DNA of 64,000 bases from Planctomycetota bacterium (lineage in GTDB: Bacteria; Planctomycetota; E44-bin39): the NCBI GenBank assembly GCA_004376375.1, contig SOJX01000127.1, positions 1 through 64,000 of the forward strand. The letters are read 5' to 3'. Positions 21,482 to 29,368 of the stretch are shown piece by piece. A program made the position numbers and the translations under genes. Within the stretch, counting starts at the first letter, position 1. Every line of letters starts with the position of its first letter. Below the pieces are notes generated by a model. It was not told the origin of the DNA. It worked only from the letters and a program-made list of their open reading frames with translations, and did no database searches.

Positions 21482-22834
21482 TTATTCCTCCGGCATAATG
21501 TTTTCCAGCACGTCGAGGAATTCGGCGGGTGTCTGAAATCGGCGCTTGAGTTTTACAGTCATCATCTTTTTCAGGCAATCCGCAAGAACTTTCGGGACCT
21601 CCGGGACCAGATGCCTGATAGGCGTCGCCGCACCCTTGCATACCGCAATCTGGACTTCCTTGATATTATTCCCCGGAAACGGGAACTCTCCCGACAGCAG
21701 GTGGTACGCAGTCGAGCCGAGCGAAAAGATATCGCTTCTAATATCAATACCTTTTCTTCCGATAATCTGCTCAGGAGACATATACGGTATCGTTCCAAAG
21801 ATATGCCCCTGCTCGGTAATACTCTTCTCAAACAGCACGCGGGAGCGGACAAGGCCGAAATCCATCAGGCGATAACTACCGTCGTCGCAGGCGAAAATAT
21901 TTGCAGGCTTGACGTCGCGATGAACGAATATGCCCGGCGCCAATTCGGTGTGCCCGTAATCAAGGACCTGCGCAATCTCCCAGAGGACGGTTAATACCTC
22001 ATTTACGGATAATTGCCCTTCTTCTGAAAGCCTCTGCGAAAGATCAGACCCGGACAGTAACTCCATCGAACAGTAAAGGTGCCCGTCAATTATTCCCGAT
22101 TCGAGGAACTGCACGGCGTTGGGGTGCTCGATATTTCTCATCGCGGCCACTTCGACCAGGAAGCGATCCCGGAAATTGCCTTCTCCGGCGAGCATCGGGT
22201 GCAGGATTTTTAGCGCGATAAATTCATCTGCTTCGGGGTCGTATGCTTCATAAACCGCTCCCATCCCGCCTTTACCGATCCTGTTCTGGAGAAAATATCT
22301 GCCGAATTTCTTGCCCTGTTTCTTTCTGGTTTCCTTGGGCGCTCTGGCAATTTCAAGGCCGGCGCCTGTAACCGCAACCAATTCAAACTCCTCGGGCTCG
22401 GTAGTGGGATACGGGGAATTACATTGCGGGCACGTCTGTCTCGTGATGTCAGGACGATACCGGGACCCGCAGGTTCGACAGAATCTCCGCGGCTCGCCGA
22501 TCGCCTCGAAAGCCACTTCAGCATGGTCGAAAGAGATCATGTCCCTTTTAATAAGGATCTGGCACAACCTGACAAGTTTCCCGGATTGAACGTAACGCTG
22601 CTGGATCGCACGCGCTCTTTCCAACTGGTACGCCGTGATGTGGCCACTGTCACTCAGCGACGTGCCGAACTGCAGGTCGTCTTGAAGCGTTTTTTCGCGA
22701 TATCCGGCAGGAAGTTTTTGTGGGGATTCAAGGTTGTTCGTCAAGTCTGTCCCCTTTGTAATTACATAGTTAATTATACACGACTTATTTCCGTGGTCAA
22801 ATGCATTGCGATGGGCGATTGATGATGGTTTCAA
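21482..22834 (-). CDS. Cytosolic Hanks-type Ser/Thr protein kinase with zinc ribbon
   Basis: 450 residues; probably phosphorylates protein Ser/Thr. Residues 55-110 contain a helical motif like the GspE/MshE N-terminal domain (LSDSGHITAYQLERA, LIKRDMISFDHAEVA). Residues 119-138 are a zinc ribbon with CxxC pairs (C119, C122, C135, C138). The kinase domain (about 178-445) is complete: GKGGMG loop at 187-192, Lys209, HRDVKPAN at 305-312, DFG at 325-327, MSPEQ at 352-356. No TM segment, unlike the other two kinases here. It is the last gene of a three-gene minus-strand run, 40 bases after the lipoprotein gene. The first 40 residues look atypical, so the real start may lie further in. Confidence 0.88.
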   Translation of the reverse strand: MKPSSIAHRNAFDHGNKSCIINYVITKGTDLTNNLESPQKLPAGYREKTLQDDLQFGTSLSDSGHITAYQLERARAIQQRYVQSGKLVRLCQILIKRDMISFDHAEVAFEAIGEPRRFCRTCGSRYRPDITRQTCPQCNSPYPTTEPEEFELVAVTGAGLEIARAPKETRKKQGKKFGRYFLQNRIGKGGMGAVYEAYDPEADEFIALKILHPMLAGEGNFRDRFLVEVAAMRNIEHPNAVQFLESGIIDGHLYCSMELLSGSDLSQRLSEEGQLSVNEVLTVLWEIAQVLDYGHTELAPGIFVHRDVKPANIFACDDGSYRLMDFGLVRSRVLFEKSITEQGHIFGTIPYMSPEQIIGRKGIDIRSDIFSLGSTAYHLLSGEFPFPGNNIKEVQIAVCKGAATPIRHLVPEVPKVLADCLKKMMTVKLKRRFQTPAEFLDVLENIMPEE

Positions 22835-22874
22835 TCCGGGGGGTATTTCATATTACAATTAATACTGCCGCAAC

Positions 22875-24584
22875 TTAACGTTTTTCAGGATCGACATTTA
22901 CTCCCTCTTTTCCACCAACGACGGCGATATTTTCCCTGACTTCGCCATAGACTTTCAGGGCCCCGGAAGCTTTCGCGGTCGCCGGGAAGGCTTTTTCCAG
23001 GAAGTTCACGAGCTCCCTCACCACGATTACTCCATCGCCATCCGCGTCAGCCTTGCCTTTCAGGCCGGAAAGGGCGCTTTTGAAAAGACTCATATTACCG
23101 CTTTTTTCCTTCTGCACCAGGGCGACTATCACCAGGCCGTTACGGTTCTCAACGAGGCCGGCGAGGGCTTTATCGAGGTTTCCCTTCTCTTTTTCAAATC
23201 GCGCGAGCTCCAGAAGGACCAGAACGTTATCGGACCTGATATATCGTTGCAGCGCTTTTTTTAAAACGGCAAAAGAAATCGTCGAGGCAGCTTTGGGCTT
23301 CAACCTGCTGTCCGTAACAAGGAGGTGGCTTTTGGATAATGCAGACTCAGGCGCGGCAACAGGGCCGCTGAATGCAATCAATGCCGGGTTTTTCGATGAA
23401 GGTTTTTTCAGAAAAGTAAACAGCCCGGCAAACAGATTCTTATGCGTCGCTCTTTTCCCGATGATTAATCTATTGCGTTCCTTGCCCCATCCCTTCCGAT
23501 TGCCGGAAGAAAGGAAGTTGTACAGCGCAATGAGGTCGTTCATCTGCGTTTTGTTTTTCCACTCGAGTGCGCCCACGTCGCCGACAAAGGTGAACATCGC
23601 CCACCAGTCCGGCTGCCTGAGGAGCGGACGGAAGCGGATCTCGAATATCTTTTCCGTCTTTTTCCCCCAGCGATTCCTGGCGAGGAGCCTGATGGTGTTC
23701 TTCCCCTTGGTCAGTGAGACGGTTTCCTCGACCTTTTCCGATCGTTTGTTCTCGGGCCTGACCATGCGGATGAGCCTGTCATTAACCCAGAGGCCGATAT
23801 CGAAAAGCTCCTCTTTGCCTGAGACATGGGCAATAACCTGTATCCTGTTTTTTGCAGTAACCTCGCTATCCGGGGCAAGAAGCGTTATCGACGGCGCGGT
23901 CCGGGGGACGGGAGTTCTTTCCTTCTTTTTGATTATCCGGGGAGGGTCCTTTTCGACTTGCACAATCAGATCTTCAAGCGCCCGCGTAAACGCCTCCATC
24001 AGCTGTACATTCGGGGTATCGCGCTCGGCCCCGTAAATACTGACCCAGTCTTTGTACTGCACTTCCGTGTAGTATTTTTTCGTTCTGCCTCCCGGCAGCG
24101 GCTTGACGGCAAACTCGATCTCGACGCTGGCCTCAGGCCAGTTGACGGGGAATCCGCACAGAGCATACAGGCCCGCAGTAGCTCCGGAAAGTAATGCTCC
24201 CGGGATTACGCCGGTTCGCTCCGACCATTCGAACTTCCTGACATGACCGGACAGTTCATAACGCACCTCGGGCAATGCGCCTCCCGGGGCAAGGATCTGC
24301 CTGAACAATCCGCTTCTGGCCAGATAACCCCTGGTTTCGCGCGCAAGAGCAGCGCCAAGGTCTTCATCGTACTCTATCTCGGCAAAAGAAAAGTTCGACG
24401 AGAACGTCAGCGGAACTTCTTCGTCGACATGAAAAGTATTCACGACACACGGAGCGGCAAGAGGAGCCTGTTTCACAGGCGCCGGCGGGCGGGTCGTAGC
24501 GACCTTGACGAACTTGCCCGGCGCACAGCCAATACCCGCCAGAAACAGTCCCAGGACGGCTGCGATTCCCATCGGGTGTTTCAT
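22875..24584 (-). CDS. Lipoprotein with Ig-like and catalytically dead caspase-like domain
   Basis: 569 residues. A signal with lipobox LAGIGC anchors it. Residues of about 40-225 form an alpha/beta domain I cannot name. Residues 230-325 look like the bacterial Ig-like domain that often sits beside caspase-like domains (WVNDRLIRM, KGKNTIRLLARN). Residues 330-545 follow a peptidase C14 layout, including LLVTDS near 421 and the DADGDGVIVVREL segment at 513-525. Where active members have SGHG this protein has SGPV (406-409), and where they have DACFSG it reads LELARFE (about 459-465). Both the catalytic His and Cys are therefore absent. It lies between two kinase genes (gaps 24 and 40 bases), suggesting a binding or scaffold role in an envelope kinase pathway. 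The caspase assignment rests on pattern recognition. Confidence 0.7.
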   Translation of the reverse strand: MKHPMGIAAVLGLFLAGIGCAPGKFVKVATTRPPAPVKQAPLAAPCVVNTFHVDEEVPLTFSSNFSFAEIEYDEDLGAALARETRGYLARSGLFRQILAPGGALPEVRYELSGHVRKFEWSERTGVIPGALLSGATAGLYALCGFPVNWPEASVEIEFAVKPLPGGRTKKYYTEVQYKDWVSIYGAERDTPNVQLMEAFTRALEDLIVQVEKDPPRIIKKKERTPVPRTAPSITLLAPDSEVTAKNRIQVIAHVSGKEELFDIGLWVNDRLIRMVRPENKRSEKVEETVSLTKGKNTIRLLARNRWGKKTEKIFEIRFRPLLRQPDWWAMFTFVGDVGALEWKNKTQMNDLIALYNFLSSGNRKGWGKERNRLIIGKRATHKNLFAGLFTFLKKPSSKNPALIAFSGPVAAPESALSKSHLLVTDSRLKPKAASTISFAVLKKALQRYIRSDNVLVLLELARFEKEKGNLDKALAGLVENRNGLVIVALVQKEKSGNMSLFKSALSGLKGKADADGDGVIVVRELVNFLEKAFPATAKASGALKVYGEVRENIAVVGGKEGVNVDPEKR

Positions 24585-24608
24585 GCATTCTCCAGGAGTT
24601 TCAAAAAA

Positions 24609-27600
24609 TCATTTACCCCGAACACATCGGAATCCTGTTTCATCATCACGGTTTTCCAGGTCAAGACCGAGGCGGTTGGTTGTCCGCAGGTTATCGGCCG
24701 CGTTAAACCACGAGCCGCCGCGGGCGACTTTCTCCGTGCCGCGCGAGGGACCCGCCGGGTTAACCTGGAATTTTTCCCTGTAGTAATCCTCGGAGTACCA
24801 GTCCAGACACCATTCCCATACGTTTCCGGCCATATCGTGGCACCCGAAAGGAGATACTCCTTTTGAGAAACTGCCGACCTCAACCGGTTTTCCTTCTTCT
24901 TTTTCGCGTGAATTACATCCGGCAGGATTGAATGAGTTCCCCCACGGCCATTTATTTTTATTGGTTCCCTTTGCCGCATATTCCCATTCCGCTTCCGTCG
25001 GCAGGCGTTTTGAAGCCCATTTTGAATAGGCCGACGCTTCATACCATGAGATTCCCACGACCGGCTGATAGGGTTTGTCGTAATCCGGATCATCCCAACA
25101 GGCCGGTTTTTCTATTTCGTTGGTTAATCTCCATCGCCAACCTTCCGGGGACCAGTATTTCCTCTTGTTATATCCATCTTCATTTTCGAGAAAGACTTTG
25201 AACTGGATATTCGTGACTTCATATTTATCAATATAATAGTCGTTAAGGCTGACCTGATGGACCGGGGCTTCATCGGCCGAGCCGGACTTGCCGCCCATTG
25301 CAAAAGTGCCGCCCGGTATCTTAATCATCTCCTCGACCCGAACCCGCATGGCCAGCTCTTTGACTTCTGCAGATTCAGGCCCAAAGGTCTTGAGTTTATT
25401 TACCGAAAGAGCAGCCTTCTCCCAGTCACGTCCGGCGATTGCCTCTCGCGCAGACGCCAAGAGGGACCTGAAGCGGTTCGCATTCTCCACTTCTTTCGCG
25501 GCTGATGTTATTTTCCTTTTGCAAAACTCAAAATCACCCGTTGAAGGTGCGGTTTTCTCGGCCCCCCTCCACTTCCCCAGGGCTTTAGCCCACTTGCCGT
25601 CTCTCTCGAAGGCTATAGCCGTATCACGAAGACCGAGATAGCGGGTCCTCATTTCTTTTTTTAGTTGTGTGATTGAATTCTTCAGCTCGGCGATAAGGTG
25701 TGTATCTTTCCGGAAAAATGTCTGCGCGTTATTATAGCTTTCCAGGGCTTTCCTGAGTGCACCGGAAGCAATACTGCTTTTGGCCCGGCTCTTTGCGGCA
25801 TGAAAGTCTTCCCACCTGGATTTGTTTTCCGAGTAATACTTTTCAACTTCACTTACAAGTTTCGCAATTTCTTCCTGCTTCTCCGAGCCGTAAATATCGC
25901 GGAGCACTCTTAATGTATCGGCCGCCTGCTCGAACCTGCGGTTCCTGAAGCTTGTTTTCATTGTTTCGAAAAGTTCATTGATTGCCTTCATTTTCTGCAG
26001 ATCGGCCCGACGCCCGGCATCCCCCGGTGAAGCCGGGCCGTTATCACCCCGCCTACCCGCAAAAATAAAAATGATTATTACGGCGATAACAATGGCTGCG
26101 GCAACGGGAATATAGATCTTTTTCCGGCTCTTTTGGGACAGCCCCTGAATCATGGGCACTCCGCCGGTGGCAATTTCAGTAATGTCATCGACAAGCTCCG
26201 CGGCGCTCTGGTGTCGGTTCTCTTTTTCCTTTTGAAGAAGCTTCAGGATCAAAGCGTTCGTCGCCCTCGAGACTTTCGGATTCAGCTTGCGCGGCTGGAC
26301 AGGCGGCTCCGATATATGCAACAGCAATATGGAATGCGGGTTTTCCGCATCAAAGGGGGTTTCGCCGGTGAGCATGGCATATATTGTTATCCCGAGCGAG
26401 TAAAGATCGCTGCGGTGATCCGCCTCCTCCCCTTTGCACTGCTCGGGGCTCATAAACGGAATAGTACCCATGACCCTGCCCTGGGTAAGGCTTGCAGTTT
26501 CCCTTGTGTTTTTCGCGAGCCCGAAATCGGTTATCTTTACCACGTAATTACCATCGACCTCGGACGGGACAAGCATGATGTTGTCCGGTTTGATATCGCG
26601 ATGAATGATTTTCAGTTTCGCGGCGGCTGCAAGCCCGGACGCGGCCTGGCGGGCAATATCAAGGGCGACGTTTTCAGGGAGCGGTCCTTTTTCCTGAAGA
26701 AACCTCGAGAGGGATATTCCATCGATATATTCCATAACTATGTAATATGTACCGTCCTGAACGCCGAAATCTATTATCTTCATAACGTTATTATGCTCGA
26801 TCTGGGCGGCGTTCTTGGCCTCCCGATTAAACCGCTCGATATACGCTTCCTCTTCCGCAAATGCGGGCGGAAGTATCTTGACGGCCCGCGTCTTGTCAAG
26901 CGCCAGTTGAGTCGCCCTGTAAACGGTGCCCATTCCTCCGGCGCCAAGCCGGGTTTCTATCCTGCAACCGCCGATAACCTTGCCGATGAAGGGATCGGTA
27001 CCATCCCGGTCCAGGACCTTGGTTTCCGCAAATTCCGAGTCCGACCTCGGAGATTTTATATCTGAAAGGGACCTGATCGACGCCGCTACTTCCGCTGTTT
27101 CGATCCGTTCCGGGATAATTAAAATAGAAGAGCATTTCGTGCAGCGGTATTTCTTTCCAGGAGCATAATTCGAGATATTGTATTGCGAAAGACATTTCTC
27201 GCAGATTAAAATGGTCTTTCTCTGAATTGCCAGTACTTTTCTTACTAATTCAGGTCCCAGAATACCTTTTTCAACAAGGATTGTCCCGATGCGTACGAAT
27301 TTCCCATGATATGCCAGTCTCGCCTGCTCTCTAAGGCACTCGTTAAGCTGTTTTTCAGCAGCCAGTTTATTCTTTACAACGATCCTTCCAAAAATAAAAT
27401 CTTCCTTTTTCAACCTGGAATCCGGGTCAAGTTCGTTGAATTTACCGATTTGTGCTTCAAGGATATTTTTCAGGTTCTCAACTGTAAGGAGACCTTCCTT
27501 AATCAGGACTTCTCCGATAGGCTCGTCAGGATAACGGTTTTCCTGTAATTCGGCAGCCTGCTGAATCACACCTGGATCAATCAACCCAAGCTCAACAGCA

Positions 27601-27650
27601 ACTTTGCCGAACAGGATATCAGTTTGTGCTCTGGCTTTAACGTTATCCAC
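24609..27650 (-). CDS. Transmembrane Ser/Thr kinase with C-terminal FGE/SUMF1-like domain
   Basis: 1013 residues. Residues 10-145 hold four GspE/MshE N-terminal-like helical motifs (FGKVAVELGLI, IGEVLIKEGLL, FGRIVVKNKL, IGTILVEKGIL). A zinc ribbon follows (C150, C153, C170, C173). The kinase domain spans about 226-490: GAGGMG at 236-241, Lys258, HRDIKPDN at 350-357, DFG at 375-377, MSPEQ at 400-404. One TM helix lies at 512-531. A charged, coiled-coil/TPR-like stalk runs to about 765. The C-terminus (775-1013) is an FGE-sulfatase/C-type-lectin-like domain (IPGGTFAMGG, RLPTEAEWEYAA, GNVWEWCLDW, RGGSWF). The paired cysteines that active FGE carries after RGGS are N and L here, so it probably binds rather than modifies. 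First gene of the three-gene operon. Confidence 0.9.
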   Translation of the reverse strand: MDNVKARAQTDILFGKVAVELGLIDPGVIQQAAELQENRYPDEPIGEVLIKEGLLTVENLKNILEAQIGKFNELDPDSRLKKEDFIFGRIVVKNKLAAEKQLNECLREQARLAYHGKFVRIGTILVEKGILGPELVRKVLAIQRKTILICEKCLSQYNISNYAPGKKYRCTKCSSILIIPERIETAEVAASIRSLSDIKSPRSDSEFAETKVLDRDGTDPFIGKVIGGCRIETRLGAGGMGTVYRATQLALDKTRAVKILPPAFAEEEAYIERFNREAKNAAQIEHNNVMKIIDFGVQDGTYYIVMEYIDGISLSRFLQEKGPLPENVALDIARQAASGLAAAAKLKIIHRDIKPDNIMLVPSEVDGNYVVKITDFGLAKNTRETASLTQGRVMGTIPFMSPEQCKGEEADHRSDLYSLGITIYAMLTGETPFDAENPHSILLLHISEPPVQPRKLNPKVSRATNALILKLLQKEKENRHQSAAELVDDITEIATGGVPMIQGLSQKSRKKIYIPVAAAIVIAVIIIFIFAGRRGDNGPASPGDAGRRADLQKMKAINELFETMKTSFRNRRFEQAADTLRVLRDIYGSEKQEEIAKLVSEVEKYYSENKSRWEDFHAAKSRAKSSIASGALRKALESYNNAQTFFRKDTHLIAELKNSITQLKKEMRTRYLGLRDTAIAFERDGKWAKALGKWRGAEKTAPSTGDFEFCKRKITSAAKEVENANRFRSLLASAREAIAGRDWEKAALSVNKLKTFGPESAEVKELAMRVRVEEMIKIPGGTFAMGGKSGSADEAPVHQVSLNDYYIDKYEVTNIQFKVFLENEDGYNKRKYWSPEGWRWRLTNEIEKPACWDDPDYDKPYQPVVGISWYEASAYSKWASKRLPTEAEWEYAAKGTNKNKWPWGNSFNPAGCNSREKEEGKPVEVGSFSKGVSPFGCHDMAGNVWEWCLDWYSEDYYREKFQVNPAGPSRGTEKVARGGSWFNAADNLRTTNRLGLDLENRDDETGFRCVRGK

Positions 27651-27743
27651 AGGTCGATCTCAGCACATCGTTTGGAATTGCGCTTGAACCGTGGCCCAGG
27701 CAAGGAGTAACTTCAAGTTGTTATGGCCACATGATGATATATA

Positions 27744-27772
27744 AAACTAGCACAGAAGAATGTATATGTCAA
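27744..27772 (-). promoter_or_regulatory. Possible promoter for the kinase/lipoprotein operon
   Basis: On the minus strand a consensus -35 TTGACA (27767-27772) is followed after 17 bp by a weak -10 TAGTTT (27744-27749), about 95 bases before the ATG at 27650. The weak -10 makes this tentative. Confidence 0.3.
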
Positions 27773-27885
27773 GGATAACCCTTTATCTGTCAATATCTTC
27801 CGTGCATATGGGAACCCATTAGTGACGAAGCGAACCGCGTTGGTCTCGGAAACGGCGGGCAGTCTCAAGTCCGGGTAGAATTATC

Positions 27886-27914
27886 TTGTAATTTGCAGAA
27901 GAGCTGGTTATAAA
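27886..27914 (+). promoter_or_regulatory. Sigma-70-type promoter for the HEAT/VWA gene
   Basis: TTGTAA (27886-27891), a 17-bp spacer and TATAAA (27909-27914) lie about 65 bases before the ATG at 27978. The 327-base gap 27651-27977 between the divergent genes otherwise shows nothing. Confidence 0.45.
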
Positions 27915-27977
27915 ATCTCAATTATACCAGGAGCCTCTAAATGTAACTTAAATGGACTCTTTTCCGGAGTAACGACT

Positions 27978-29300
27978 ATGGTTAGCAGACGTTTTCTATG
28001 TATTCTGCTGTTCTCCTGTGTCTTCGCAACGGCTGCATTGGCAGGATTGTCCAAGGCCAAAAAGGAATTCTCAAAAGCCTTCAAAGCGAAGGATTTCAGC
28101 CGTGCCGGCAAAGCTCTCAAAGAAGCCGCAGCTGACGACGGAAAGAAATCAGCCGAATGGATAATAAAAACCGTCACCAAGCGTAAAAACCATATTATTT
28201 ACCGGGCCGGTGTGGAAGCGCTCAAGTCAATGAAAAGCAATGATGCAATAGGATACATATGCAAACAGGCCAGGGGACGCTCCATCGAGTCGAAGATCCT
28301 CTGCGTAAACGCAATGGCTGAGATGTCGGATGAAACAACCGCCAAGGTTCTCCAATTGATGCTGGGCGACAAAGATGAAACCGTCGTTCGCGAAGTCGTC
28401 CTTGCGATCGGCGAGCGCAAGCTGCGCGACGGAGTCGGCAAGCTCATCGAAACTCTGAAGAAGTACGAAAAGAGCAGGGGGCGGACCTATGCCTGTATCC
28501 TCAGGGCGCTGACGAGGATCGCATACCTTGGAGACGAGCTTACGACCGCGGCCCAGTGGAAGGATTTCTGGGAGCGTGAAAAGCCCAGGAACATTGACGA
28601 CCCGTTGCAGGAAGGCGGTGTCTGGAGAAGGAGAAAGCTGAGGGCCCTGAGAGGACTTCCGAATCTGTTCGGGACATCCGTTGAATCAAAGCGCGTACTT
28701 TTCATTATTGACAGTTCCGGCGCGATGGAGCTTTGCGTTGACAATTCTTCCGTCGCAAGGAAGGCGGATGAAGGGATTACGAAGGATGCGCGGTGGTTTC
28801 ATGCGCGGGACGAGCTCCTGAAAACGATCAGGCAGCTTGACAAGTCGGCCAAATTTGACGTCATGCTGTGCCCCAAGTCGCCTTCCTCGTGCTTCGGCAA
28901 GCTTAAGCCCGCCACGAAAAAAAATGTTGAAAAAGTGGTGAAATTTCTCGAAGAGGCTGAAACCGAAACGTCCGGCAGACCGAATCTCAAGAAAGCGCTC
29001 GAAAAAGCCAGGGCCTGCAAGGACGTTACCAGCATGTTCATCATTCTCGGCGGCGCTCCCCTTGACGAGGCTACGGGTCCCGGCGGGACATGCGATGAAG
29101 CCATGGGAGGCGTTGTAGACGCGTTTCTCGGTGAAAACGTTTTCTGGAAAATTCAGGTAAACGTGTTCTCCTACACCAGGCCGGATTCACAGGAAGATTC
29201 GGCAAGGAAGCTATGGGCGGATTTCCTCGAGTATTCAAAAAAGTTCGCCGAGTCCAGCGACGGCTTCTTCAAAGGACTTCCAAAATCTCGCAACCGGTAA
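27978..29300 (+). CDS. Secreted HEAT-repeat / von Willebrand factor A protein
   Basis: 440 residues. A signal peptide (MVSRRFLCILLFSCVFATAALA) directs it out of the cytosol. Residues of about 25-200 are helical, with HEAT-like repeats (IICKQARGRS, TAKVLQLMLGDKDETVVREV). From about 235 a VWA domain begins with VLFIIDSSGAME. This matches the MIDAS DxSxS motif except that the last Ser is Ala, so metal binding may be weakened. Later VWA-like strands include FDVMLCPKS and SMFIILGGAP. VWA domains commonly mediate protein-protein contacts at the envelope. It stands alone on the plus strand with its own promoter, and its partner is unknown. Confidence 0.75.
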   Translation: MVSRRFLCILLFSCVFATAALAGLSKAKKEFSKAFKAKDFSRAGKALKEAAADDGKKSAEWIIKTVTKRKNHIIYRAGVEALKSMKSNDAIGYICKQARGRSIESKILCVNAMAEMSDETTAKVLQLMLGDKDETVVREVVLAIGERKLRDGVGKLIETLKKYEKSRGRTYACILRALTRIAYLGDELTTAAQWKDFWEREKPRNIDDPLQEGGVWRRRKLRALRGLPNLFGTSVESKRVLFIIDSSGAMELCVDNSSVARKADEGITKDARWFHARDELLKTIRQLDKSAKFDVMLCPKSPSSCFGKLKPATKKNVEKVVKFLEEAETETSGRPNLKKALEKARACKDVTSMFIILGGAPLDEATGPGGTCDEAMGGVVDAFLGENVFWKIQVNVFSYTRPDSQEDSARKLWADFLEYSKKFAESSDGFFKGLPKSRNR

Positions 29301-29368
29301 GGCAGCAACGATAACAGGCGACACCTGATTATATGACTGCCCGGATATGCCCGGACATAATCCAGCCT

